Position numbers and translations under genes: made by a program | Notes under the pieces: generated by a model | What the model was told of the DNA's origin: nothing | What the model saw: the letters and a program-made list of their open reading frames with translations, nothing else | The model's database searches: none | Shown here: one piece after another, positions 1-5,431 of the stretch | How the letters are laid out: every line of letters begins with the position of its first letter | Position numbering within the stretch: position 1 is the stretch's first letter | DNA from: Chloroflexota bacterium | GTDB taxonomy: Bacteria > Chloroflexota > Limnocylindria > QHBO01 | Length of the DNA stretch: 10,354 nt | Direction: 5' to 3' | NCBI GenBank assembly: GCA_031177555.1 | Contig: JAPSGM010000044.1 | Span: 1 to 10,354, forward strand

Positions 1-87
1 GCGCAACCGACGCTCAGGGGGACCTGGCGAGATTTTGGCAAGATTCGGGGCCCGGGGCCATCGGAGGCCCACGGAAGCCGGCCAGGG

Positions 88-750
88 CTAGAGCGCCAGC
101 GGCTTCCCCTCAGCCTCGTCGACATGCTGCCGGGTACGCCCCAGCAGGTGCGCGGTGTCGTTCCAGCGCACCACGCGCCACGGGTCCTCCGCGCCGTCGC
201 GTCGCAGCTCGGACACTGATGCGTTGTCCACGTCCATCGCCCACGCGCGCGACGCATCCATCTCGAGCAGGTGTCGGGCCGCCAACCGCAGGATGCCACC
301 GTGCGAGACCACGCACGCGGCCGGCGCATCGGTGGCGATGACGTCGCGGATCGCCTGGGCGACCCGCAGCAGGGCGTCCTGGACCAGTTCCGCACCGGGG
401 GGCTCCTGGTCGGTCGTCGCCCACGCGGCGTAGCGCGCGGGTTCCGTGCGGGCCAGCTCGTCGTGGGTGCGGCCCTCCCATTCGCCCTGTCCGATCTCGA
501 CCAGCCGCTCGTCGTCCCGGATGGCGGAGGTCCCCACGGCGGCCGCGATCAATTCGGCCGTCTTGTGCGCCCGGCCGAGGGGCGAGGTCACCAGCACCAT
601 CGGGTCCGGGTCCGCGGCCAGGCGCTCGCCGAGCAGGCGAGCCTCGAGCCGGCCCTCATCGGCCAGGGGCGCCTCCATGCGGCCCTGAAAGCGACCCTCG
701 CGGTTCCAGGTGGTGACGCCGTGGCGCACGAGGACCAGGCGATCGGTCAC
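88..750 (-). CDS. Histidine phosphatase family protein (phosphoglycerate mutase-like)
   Basis: Predicted soluble phosphatase of 220 residues, a usual size for single-domain members of the phosphoglycerate mutase branch. Visible signature: LVLVRHGVT at residues 5-13, with His10 as the expected phospho-acceptor. The other catalytic positions also look intact: Arg60 in SPLGRA, Glu86 in the VEIGQGEWEG stretch, and His150 in VVSHGG. The start is taken as the GTG at 748-750 because its GTGA overlaps the TGA of the upstream aminotransferase and the RHG motif follows within nine residues, as is normal. An open frame continues further upstream but is only the aminotransferase read in another frame. 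The substrate cannot be read from the sequence. Coupling to an aminotransferase makes a small phosphorylated metabolite such as phosphoserine plausible (inference); a cobalamin-pathway or broad-specificity phosphatase is the alternative. Family call is firm. Confidence 0.93.
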   Translation of the reverse strand: MTDRLVLVRHGVTTWNREGRFQGRMEAPLADEGRLEARLLGERLAADPDPMVLVTSPLGRAHKTAELIAAAVGTSAIRDDERLVEIGQGEWEGRTHDELARTEPARYAAWATTDQEPPGAELVQDALLRVAQAIRDVIATDAPAACVVSHGGILRLAARHLLEMDASRAWAMDVDNASVSELRRDGAEDPWRVVRWNDTAHLLGRTRQHVDEAEGKPLAL

Positions 751-1913
751 CGCGCCGTGGCGACGCCCTCGACGGTCGCGCCGGCGGCGGTCATGCTGGC
801 CTCCGCGGCCGCGGAGGGGTCGACGGCGTGGCCGTGGTCGCGAAGCGTCTCGCCCATCACCCGCACGGCCTCGGCCAGGTCCGCCGGCTCGACCATGCCC
901 ATGTGCCCGAAGCGCAGGATGCGACCGGCGAGCTTGTCCTGGCCGCCCGCCACCACGAGGCCGCGTGAGCGCATGTCGGCGTTGAACGGCGGCCACTCGA
1001 GGCCGTCCGGCAGCCACGCGGCGGTGACCGTGGGCGAGCGGTGACCGGCGGGCGCCACAAGCCGCAGGCCCAACGCCTCCAGCCCGGCCTGGGCACCGGC
1101 CGCAACCGCCTGGTGGCGTGCCCAGGTGGCCTCGCGACCCTCCGCCCGCAGCCGGCGCACCCCGACGCGCAGCCCGTACAGCACCGAGATGGCGGGGGTC
1201 CACGGCGTCTGGCCCTTCTCCGCCCAGCGCCGCGCCTCGACGAAGCCCCAGTAGTAGCGCGGCATACGGGCCGTGGCCTCCGCCGTCCGCGCCCGCTCGC
1301 CGACCGCCGCGATGGCGATCCCGGGCGAGGCCATCCAGGCCTTCTGGCTGGCGCTGACGACCAGGTCGATGCCCCACGCGTCGGTCTCGAAGGGCATCGC
1401 CCCCAGGCCGCTGATACCGTCCACCAGCACCAGCGGATCGCCCGGCGCGGCACGCACCACGGCCACCAGCTCGCGCAGCGGGTTCGCGACGCCGGTCGAG
1501 GTCTCGTTATGGGTCAGCAGCACGGCGCGATACGGGTCCCGCGCTGCCAGCATGTGTGCCAGCTCGGCGGGGTCCGCGGCCAAGCCCCACTCGACCTCCA
1601 GGCGGTCGACGGCAGCCCCGTACGCCTCCGCGATCCGCGCGAAGCGGTCCCCGAAGGAGCCGATGCTGACCGACAGCACCCGATCGCCCGCCGACAGCGT
1701 GTTGACGATGGCCGCCTCCATGGCGCCCGTGCCGGAGCCGGTGAGGAGCAGCACCTCGTGGGCCGTCCCGATCAGCTCGCAGATGCCGCTGCCGATCTCG
1801 CGCAGCATCTCGCCGAACTCGGTCCCGCGGTGGTCGATCATCGGTGCCGACTGCGCCTCGCGGACCTCGTCGGGGATGGGGGTCGGGCCGGGGATGCGCA
1901 GGTTCTGGTGCAT
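747..1913 (-). CDS. Class V aminotransferase (alanine/serine-glyoxylate aminotransferase-like)
   Basis: PLP-dependent fold-type I transaminase of 388 residues, the normal length for the AGXT/serine-glyoxylate family. Seen (numbered from this start): RIPGPTPIP near the N-terminus, the phosphate-binding LLTGSGTGAMEAA at about 56-68, HNETSTGV at about 135-142, VDGISGLG with the cofactor-binding Asp at about 165, and SASQKAW with the Schiff-base Lys at 191. HNETSTGV is typical of the glyoxylate-transaminase branch rather than classical SerC. I chose the ATG at 1911-1913 because a TATGAT hexamer ends seven bases upstream, which would place transcription start at or beside this codon. ATGs at 1923-1925 and 1920-1922 are in frame but overlap that box and have no Shine-Dalgarno sequence. 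It is first in a two-gene unit with the phosphatase. Likely reaction: amino transfer between a small amino acid (serine, alanine) and glyoxylate, pyruvate or phosphohydroxypyruvate; the substrate is not decidable here. Confidence 0.93.
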   Translation of the reverse strand: MHQNLRIPGPTPIPDEVREAQSAPMIDHRGTEFGEMLREIGSGICELIGTAHEVLLLTGSGTGAMEAAIVNTLSAGDRVLSVSIGSFGDRFARIAEAYGAAVDRLEVEWGLAADPAELAHMLAARDPYRAVLLTHNETSTGVANPLRELVAVVRAAPGDPLVLVDGISGLGAMPFETDAWGIDLVVSASQKAWMASPGIAIAAVGERARTAEATARMPRYYWGFVEARRWAEKGQTPWTPAISVLYGLRVGVRRLRAEGREATWARHQAVAAGAQAGLEALGLRLVAPAGHRSPTVTAAWLPDGLEWPPFNADMRSRGLVVAGGQDKLAGRILRFGHMGMVEPADLAEAVRVMGETLRDHGHAVDPSAAAEASMTAAGATVEGVATAR

Positions 1914-1920
1914 GGTGGGC

Positions 1921-1926
1921 ATCATA
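1921..1926 (-). promoter_or_regulatory. Candidate -10 box for a leaderless aminotransferase transcript
   Basis: The minus strand reads TATGAT, then the seven bases GCCCACC, then ATG. A hexamer this close to TATAAT at this distance would start transcription at or one base before the ATG, giving a leaderless mRNA. No convincing -35 is seen 17 bases further up. The same N7 spacing recurs before the VOC and helicase genes, which supports the reading. Confidence 0.45.
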
Positions 1927-1928
1927 AT
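1923..1928 (+). promoter_or_regulatory. Candidate -10 box for rarA, overlapping the divergent -10
   Basis: CATAAT matches TATAAT at five of six positions and lies on the opposite strand of the TATGAT proposed for the aminotransferase, sharing four base pairs with it. Transcription would start near 1935, leaving a leader of roughly 13 bases before the rarA ATG at 1948. No -35 is recognisable, so this is a pattern-based proposal. Confidence 0.35.
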
Positions 1929-1949
1929 CGGCCGATGGATCGGACCGAT
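1927..1949. promoter_or_regulatory. Two adjacent CCGAT/ATCGG dyads between the divergent genes
   Basis: ATCGGCCGAT at 1927-1936 is a perfect 10-base palindrome. Two bases later ATCGG-A-CCGAT at 1939-1949 is a perfect 5+5 inverted repeat. The four half-sites alternate in orientation, fill the gap between the two -10-like boxes and the rarA start, and overlap the first two bases of the rarA ATG. This is the layout of an operator that could act on both genes, but no cognate regulator is known and GC-rich palindromes occur by chance. Confidence 0.35.
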
Positions 1950-3327
1950 GCCGCGCCAGGCCCGTAAGCCGCGCGAGCTGACCGAGCCGCTGTTCGTCGC
2001 GCGGCCGCCGGCCGACGCGCCCCTGGCGGCTCGGATGCGGCCACGGAGCCTGGACGAGTTCGTGGGCCAGGCGCACCTGGTCGGGCCCGATGGCGCACTG
2101 AGCCGGGTGGTGCGGCCGGGCTACCTGCCCAGCATGGTGCTGTGGGGCCCGCCCGGCTCCGGCAAGACGACCCTGGCCCGCCTCCTGGCGGAGCGCTCCG
2201 AGGGCAGCTGGCGGCAGCTGTCGGCGGTGACCAGCGGCGTGGCCGACGTGCGCCAGCTGGTGGCCGATGCCCACGCGCTGCGCGAGGCGGGCGGCCGCAC
2301 CGTGGCATTCATCGACGAGCTGCATCGGTTCAACAAGGCGCAGCAGGACGCCCTGCTGCCGCATGTCGAGGACGGCACCATCTCGCTCATCGGCGCGACC
2401 ACGGAGAACCCGTACTACGAGATCAACTCGCCGCTCCTGTCGCGCCTGCGGGTGTACCGGCTGGAGCCGCTGTCGGCCGAGGACCTGCGCAGCATCGTGG
2501 AGCGGTCGCTCGCCGACGAGCGTGGCCTGGCCGGCCGCATCTCCCTGGCCGATGAGGGCCTGGCGGCCCTGCTCGACCTCTCCGGCGGCGATGCGCGGCA
2601 GGCGCTCAACATCCTGGAGGCGGCGGCATCGGTGGCGGAGGACGGCGCGGTGATCGGCGCGGAGCCGATCGCGGAGGCCGCCCAGGAGCGGTTGCTCGCC
2701 TACGACCGGGTGGGCGACCAGCACTACGAGGCGGCATCGGCCTTCATCAAGAGCATGCGCGGCAACGACCCGGACGCGGCGCTGTACTGGTGCGCCAGCA
2801 TGGTGTCCGCCGGCGAGGACCCGACCTTCATCGCGCGGCGGATCGTGATCGCCGCCAGCGAGGACGTCGGCAACGCCGACCCGCGCGCCCTGCAGGTGGC
2901 GGTGGCGGCCATGCAGGCGGTGGAGATGATCGGCCTGCCGGAGGCGCAGTACGCGCTGGCCCAGGCGGCGGCCTACGTGGCATCGGCCCCGAAGTCCAAC
3001 CGCGCCGGATCGGCCTACTTCGCCGCGCTGGCCGAGGTCGAGGAGAAGGGCCGGCTGCCGGTGCCGCTCCACCTGCGGCCGAGCGCGCATCGGCGCCTGG
3101 CGCGCGAGCACGGGTACGGCCGCGGCTACCTGTACCCGCACGACCACGCCGACGCCGACGTGGACCAGCAGTACCTGCCCGACGAGCTCGCCGGCCGCGT
3201 CTTCTACGAGCCGTCCGACCAGGGCCTGGAGATCCAGATGGGGGAGCGGCTGCAGCGCCTGCGCCGGCAGCGGCTCGAGGCCAGGCGTGGCCAGCACCGC
3301 GGTGGTGACAAGGGGCGACGCGAATAG
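1948..3327 (+). CDS. rarA: RarA/MgsA family AAA+ ATPase (replication-recombination factor)
   Basis: Cytosolic AAA+ ATPase of the clamp-loader-like RarA (MgsA, eukaryotic WRNIP1) family, which acts at stalled replication forks with SSB and the replisome (family knowledge). The 459-residue length is typical. Seen: RPRSLDEFVGQAHL at 31-44, Walker A GPPGSGKT at 67-74, Walker B FIDELHRF at 121-128, sensor 1 GATTENP at 149-155, and the arginine-finger region SPLLSRLRV at 161-169. Further on are the conserved SGGDARQALN stretch, a helical region with SEDVGNADPRAL, and a C-terminal tetramerisation-type domain (APKSNRAGSAYF to about 430), ending in a basic Arg-rich tail. The ATG at 1948 fits the family N-terminus; the longer open frame upstream is only the antisense of the aminotransferase. 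The Shine-Dalgarno is weak (GGATCGG). It starts 34 bases from the divergent aminotransferase start and ends 14 bases before a convergent gene. Confidence 0.96.
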   Translation: MPRQARKPRELTEPLFVARPPADAPLAARMRPRSLDEFVGQAHLVGPDGALSRVVRPGYLPSMVLWGPPGSGKTTLARLLAERSEGSWRQLSAVTSGVADVRQLVADAHALREAGGRTVAFIDELHRFNKAQQDALLPHVEDGTISLIGATTENPYYEINSPLLSRLRVYRLEPLSAEDLRSIVERSLADERGLAGRISLADEGLAALLDLSGGDARQALNILEAAASVAEDGAVIGAEPIAEAAQERLLAYDRVGDQHYEAASAFIKSMRGNDPDAALYWCASMVSAGEDPTFIARRIVIAASEDVGNADPRALQVAVAAMQAVEMIGLPEAQYALAQAAAYVASAPKSNRAGSAYFAALAEVEEKGRLPVPLHLRPSAHRRLAREHGYGRGYLYPHDHADADVDQQYLPDELAGRVFYEPSDQGLEIQMGERLQRLRRQRLEARRGQHRGGDKGRRE

Positions 3328-3341
3328 CTCCGTTGCTGTCG

Positions 3342-3944
3342 TCAGCCGGCGGTCCCGAAGGTCGCGCGGCCGGCCGGTCGGTAGGTCTGGATCGTCACGC
3401 CGGACGGCGTCGACCGCGACTCGACCAGCGTCAGGTCGTGCGTCTGGCCGCGCTCCGGGAAAAGCCTGAGCCCGTCGCCCACCACGACGGGGTAGACCTG
3501 CAGGTTGAGCTCGTCTACGAGGTCGCGCTCCAGCAGCCACCGGAGCAGGTCGCCGCTGCCATGGACCTGGAGCTCGCGCCCGGGCTTCGCCTTCAGGTCG
3601 CGCACCGCCGCCTCGACGTCGCCATCGATGACGTGGGTGTTCCAGTCCGGATCGGTGAGCATGGTCGACGGCACGTACTTGGGCAGGACGTTGATGCCGT
3701 GGGAGACCGGGTCGCCCTCGTCATGGTGCGGCCAGTACCCCTCGAAGATCTCCCAGGTCCGGCGCCCGACAAGCAGCGCATCCGCGCGCTCGAACACCGC
3801 GGTCACGAAGCGCCCGGTCTCCTCGTCGAAGTGCGGCGCGACCCAACCGCCCCGGTCGAACCCGCCGCGCCGGTCCTCGTCGGGCCCTCCGGGACCCTGG
3901 TACACGCCATCCACGGTGAGCATCATCGTTGCGGTCAGCTTCAT
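3342..3944 (-). CDS. Dihydrofolate reductase family protein (RibD C-terminal domain type)
   Basis: Predicted NADPH-binding reductase of the RibD C-terminal/DHFR-like superfamily, 200 residues, usual for the small stand-alone members common in soil bacteria. Seen: KLTATMMLTVDGVYQGPGG at 2-20 (first strand and substrate loop), ALLVGRRTWE at 56-65 (the conserved GRxTxE segment), LQVHGSGDLLRWLLE at 125-139 (cofactor-binding glycine loop), and DELNLQVYPVVVGDGLRLF at 144-162. The start is the ATG at 3942-3944, which has GGGAG eight bases upstream. An ATG two codons earlier (3948-3950) is too close to that site, and the frame extending to 4004 adds residues unlike the family. Most members have no known substrate, and a role in folate or riboflavin synthesis should not be assumed. 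It is convergent with rarA and divergent from the VOC gene. Confidence 0.9.
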   Translation of the reverse strand: MKLTATMMLTVDGVYQGPGGPDEDRRGGFDRGGWVAPHFDEETGRFVTAVFERADALLVGRRTWEIFEGYWPHHDEGDPVSHGINVLPKYVPSTMLTDPDWNTHVIDGDVEAAVRDLKAKPGRELQVHGSGDLLRWLLERDLVDELNLQVYPVVVGDGLRLFPERGQTHDLTLVESRSTPSGVTIQTYRPAGRATFGTAG

Positions 3945-3952
3945 GGTCATCG

Positions 3953-3957
3953 CTCCC
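3953..3957 (-). promoter_or_regulatory. Ribosome binding site deciding the DHFR-family start
   Basis: GGGAG on the minus strand sits eight bases before the ATG at 3944 and only two bases before the ATG at 3950, which favours the downstream codon. Confidence 0.6.
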
Positions 3958-4019
3958 AGCGAGTGATCGTTGATGGTTAGACCACCGTTCGGACGGAAGC
4001 TCATCGGCGAGGCGCGATC

Positions 4020-4029
4020 AGGGTACGCT
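4020..4029. promoter_or_regulatory. Candidate -10 for leaderless VOC gene, with weak back-to-back box
   Basis: On the plus strand TACGCT (4024-4029) is followed by the seven bases CGACCAC and then the VOC ATG at 4037, with no Shine-Dalgarno between, so a leaderless transcript is likely. Read on the minus strand the adjoining bases give TACCCT (4025 to 4020), sharing the TA pair. This could serve the divergent DHFR-family gene with a leader of about 70 bases. The plus-strand reading is the stronger; the minus-strand one is speculative. Confidence 0.4.
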
Positions 4030-4036
4030 CGACCAC

Positions 4037-4474
4037 ATGACGATCCAGCGAATGGACAACGTCCTCATCGTGGTCGACGACCTCGAGGCCGCCAAGGAGT
4101 TCTTCGTCCAACTGGGCATGGAGTTGGAGGGACAGGCAACGGTCGAGGGACCATCGGTAGACCGTCTCGTCGGGCTCGACGGTGTCCGAAGCGACATCGC
4201 CATGCTGCGGACCCCGGACGGGCATGGCCGGATCGAGTTGGACAAGTTCCACACGCCGTCGGCTCGCAACGCTGATCCGAACGCACCGGTGAACACCCTG
4301 GGCTACCGTCGCGTCATGTTCGCCGTCACCGACATCGAGGCCCTCCTCGCCCGCCTGCAGGCCCACGGCGCCGAGCTCGTCGGCGAGGTGGTGCAGTACG
4401 AGGACAAGTACCTGCTCTGCTATGTCCGCGGCCCCGAGGGCATCATTGTCGCGCTGGCCGAGCAGCTCAGCTGA
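4037..4474 (+). CDS. VOC family protein (glyoxalase/bleomycin-resistance fold)
   Basis: Small soluble protein of 145 residues made of two paired beta-alpha-beta-beta-beta modules, the vicinal oxygen chelate fold. First module: MDNVLIVVDDLEAAKEFF at 6-23 through GRIELDKF at 64-71. Second module: GYRRVMFAVTDIEALLARL at 89-107 through EGIIVALAEQL at 134-144. The positions that normally carry metal ligands are altered: the usual early His is Asn8 or nearby, the second-module His is replaced in YRRVMFAV, and the final Glu appears as Ala139; Glu68 remains. It may therefore bind a ligand without a metal, as antibiotic-sequestering VOC proteins do, or have a non-catalytic role. Base composition looks somewhat less GC-rich than its neighbours, consistent with transfer but not proof. 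The start follows a TANNNT-N7 element. No substrate can be assigned. Confidence 0.88.
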   Translation: MTIQRMDNVLIVVDDLEAAKEFFVQLGMELEGQATVEGPSVDRLVGLDGVRSDIAMLRTPDGHGRIELDKFHTPSARNADPNAPVNTLGYRRVMFAVTDIEALLARLQAHGAELVGEVVQYEDKYLLCYVRGPEGIIVALAEQLS

Positions 4475-4491
4475 AAGCGTTCCAAGCCGCA

Positions 4492-4516
4492 CTCGCCCCT
4501 CGCCCTCGCCCTCGCC
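4492..4516. repeat. CTCGCC hexamer tandem repeat upstream of arsR
   Basis: Four copies of CTCGCC (4492-4497, 4499-4504, 4505-4510, 4511-4516), the first separated from the rest by one extra C. The repeat lies between the VOC stop and the TTGACA at 4518, so copy-number change would alter the sequence just upstream of the ArsR promoter. It is short and may be incidental. Confidence 0.7.
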
Positions 4517-4517
4517 C

Positions 4518-4554
4518 TTGACACCGATGCTACAGTACCGACAGGTTATATAAC
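4518..4554 (+). promoter_or_regulatory. Candidate promoter of the arsR-SRPBCC pair
   Basis: A perfect -35 consensus TTGACA is at 4518-4523. The AT-rich block at 4546-4554 offers -10 candidates (TTATAT at 4546, TATATA at 4547, TATAAC at 4549), but these leave spacers of 22-25 bases, longer than the optimal 17. GGTTAT at 4544 gives 20. The site either needs help to be active or uses the AT-rich box with little -35 contribution. It is the most AT-rich spot in the neighbourhood. Confidence 0.5.
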
Positions 4555-4569
4555 TGCCAGGTAATGGCA
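4545..4569. promoter_or_regulatory. Two dyads next to the arsR start, candidate ArsR operator
   Basis: GTTATATAAC at 4545-4554 is a perfect 10-base palindrome overlapping the -10 candidates. Directly after it TGCCA-GGTAA-TGGCA at 4555-4569 is a perfect 5+5 inverted repeat whose last base is the A of the arsR ATG. ArsR-family repressors usually bind imperfect AT-rich dyads at their own promoter, so autoregulation at one or both dyads is expected (inference). Confidence 0.5.
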
Positions 4570-4955
4570 TGCAGCAGGACGCTGACGCGCTGAGCACCAC
4601 CTTCGCCGCGCTGGCCGATCCCACCCGTCGGGCGATTCTCGCCCGGCTGGCGGAGGGAGAGGCATCGGTGAAGGAGCTGGCCTCGCCGTTCGACATGACC
4701 CAGCCGGCGATCTCGAAGCACCTGCGGGTGCTGGAGCAGGCGGGCCTGATCGAGCGTGGCCGCCGGGCCCAGTGGCGCCCCCGGCGGCTTCGCGCCGGCC
4801 CGCTGCGTGACGTTGCCGAGTGGGTGGGTCAGTACCGCCGCCATTGGGACGAGAGCTTCGAGCGGCTGGACGCCTACCTCAAGGAGCTGCAGGAAAGGCA
4901 GGAACAGGACGATGGAACGCGCGACCCCGACCGCGGCCCGCATCGATCGCGGTAG
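4569..4955 (+). CDS. ArsR-family winged-helix transcriptional regulator
   Basis: Cytosolic DNA-binding repressor of 128 residues. Seen: STTFAALADPTRRAILARL at 9-27, the standard first helices of the ArsR/SmtB fold; helix-turn-helix with recognition helix TQPAISKHLRVLE at 44-56; and the wing region GLIERGRRAQWRPRRL at 59-74. Then comes EWVGQYRRHWDESFERLDAYLKEL at 84-107, the C-terminal helix typical of the subgroup that accompanies SRPBCC/AHSA1 proteins. No Cys-x-Cys metal site is present, so it is not expected to sense arsenic or other thiophilic metals. The last ~15 residues are charged and coded within the overlap with the next gene. The start has only a weak Shine-Dalgarno and a very short leader if the AT-rich -10 is used. 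The SRPBCC gene begins 44 bases before this one ends. Confidence 0.94.
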   Translation: MQQDADALSTTFAALADPTRRAILARLAEGEASVKELASPFDMTQPAISKHLRVLEQAGLIERGRRAQWRPRRLRAGPLRDVAEWVGQYRRHWDESFERLDAYLKELQERQEQDDGTRDPDRGPHRSR

Positions 4956-5430
4956 CACCCCCAGCACGGCGATATACCAGCAGGGAACCGACCTCGTTTA
5001 CGAGCGCACCTTCGAGGCGCCGCGCGAGCTGGTCTGGCGCGCGCTGACCGAGCCCGACCTCATCTCGCGCTGGTGGGGCCGCAAGGGCAGCAGCACCACG
5101 GTCGAAGAATGGGACCTGCGGCCCGGCGGACGCTGGCGTTACGTGAGTCGCGACAGGGACGGCAACGACTACACCTTCTACGGCGAGATCCTGGAGGTGC
5201 AGCCACCCTCGCGGATCAAGTGGACGTTCCTGTTCGACGTCGAGGGCGTCGGCCCACAGGGCGGTCCCGAGACGATGACCCTGGAGGACGCCGGCGGAAG
5301 GACCCGCATGCGCGCGGTGAGCCACTTCGGCTCGACCGAGGCTATCGAGGCCGCCCTGGCGACCGGCATGACGGACGGCGCGGTGGAGACCTGGGATCGG
5401 CTGGAAGCCCTGCTCGCCGAGGAGCGCTGA
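4912..5430 (+). CDS. SRPBCC domain protein (AHSA1/CalC-like)
   Basis: Soluble START/Bet v1-like protein of 172 residues with a hydrophobic ligand cavity. Seen: LVYERTFEAPRELVWRALTE at 28-47, the first strand and helix of AHSA1 proteins; LISRWWGRKG at 50-59; WDLRPGGRWRYV at 67-78; YTFYGEILEVQPPSRIKWTF at 87-106; and the long C-terminal helix TDGAVETWDRLEALLAEE at 154-171. The ATG at 4912 has AGGAA seven bases upstream and lies inside arsR, an overlap of 44 bases that implies translational coupling. The first ~25 residues precede the domain and show no motif. ArsR-SRPBCC pairs are very common in soil bacteria; the ligand is generally unknown. The stop is one base from the convergent gene's stop. 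Confidence 0.92.
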   Translation: MERATPTAARIDRGSTPSTAIYQQGTDLVYERTFEAPRELVWRALTEPDLISRWWGRKGSSTTVEEWDLRPGGRWRYVSRDRDGNDYTFYGEILEVQPPSRIKWTFLFDVEGVGPQGGPETMTLEDAGGRTRMRAVSHFGSTEAIEAALATGMTDGAVETWDRLEALLAEER

Positions 5431-5431
5431 G

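Noticed and set aside
47..59. GC-rich self-complementary run as a terminator for the phosphatase gene
   Set aside because: The possible stem has almost no loop, and no T tract follows on the minus strand. I do not call a terminator.
751..1377. Upstream extension of the phosphatase frame to 429 codons
   Set aside because: The added residues are the aminotransferase gene read out of frame. The GTGA junction and RHG position define the start at 750.
1273..1947. Upstream extension of the rarA frame to 684 codons
   Set aside because: This part is antisense to the aminotransferase and lacks any RarA-like sequence. The family N-terminus begins at 1948.
1507..3540. 677-codon open frame on the minus strand through rarA
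   Set aside because: It is antisense to a fully motif-supported rarA and also runs into the aminotransferase and DHFR-like genes. Its translation is low-complexity Arg/Gly/Ala-rich with no domain, as expected of a GC-rich shadow frame.
4475..4491. TCAGCTGA palindrome at the VOC stop as a terminator
   Set aside because: Only an 8-base palindrome with no loop and no T tract.
3342..5430. Accessory cluster as a defence or resistance island
   Set aside because: The families (DHFR-like, VOC, ArsR, SRPBCC) often co-occur, but there is no mobile element, attachment site, nuclease or toxin-antitoxin signature, and strands are mixed. A dedicated system is not supported.
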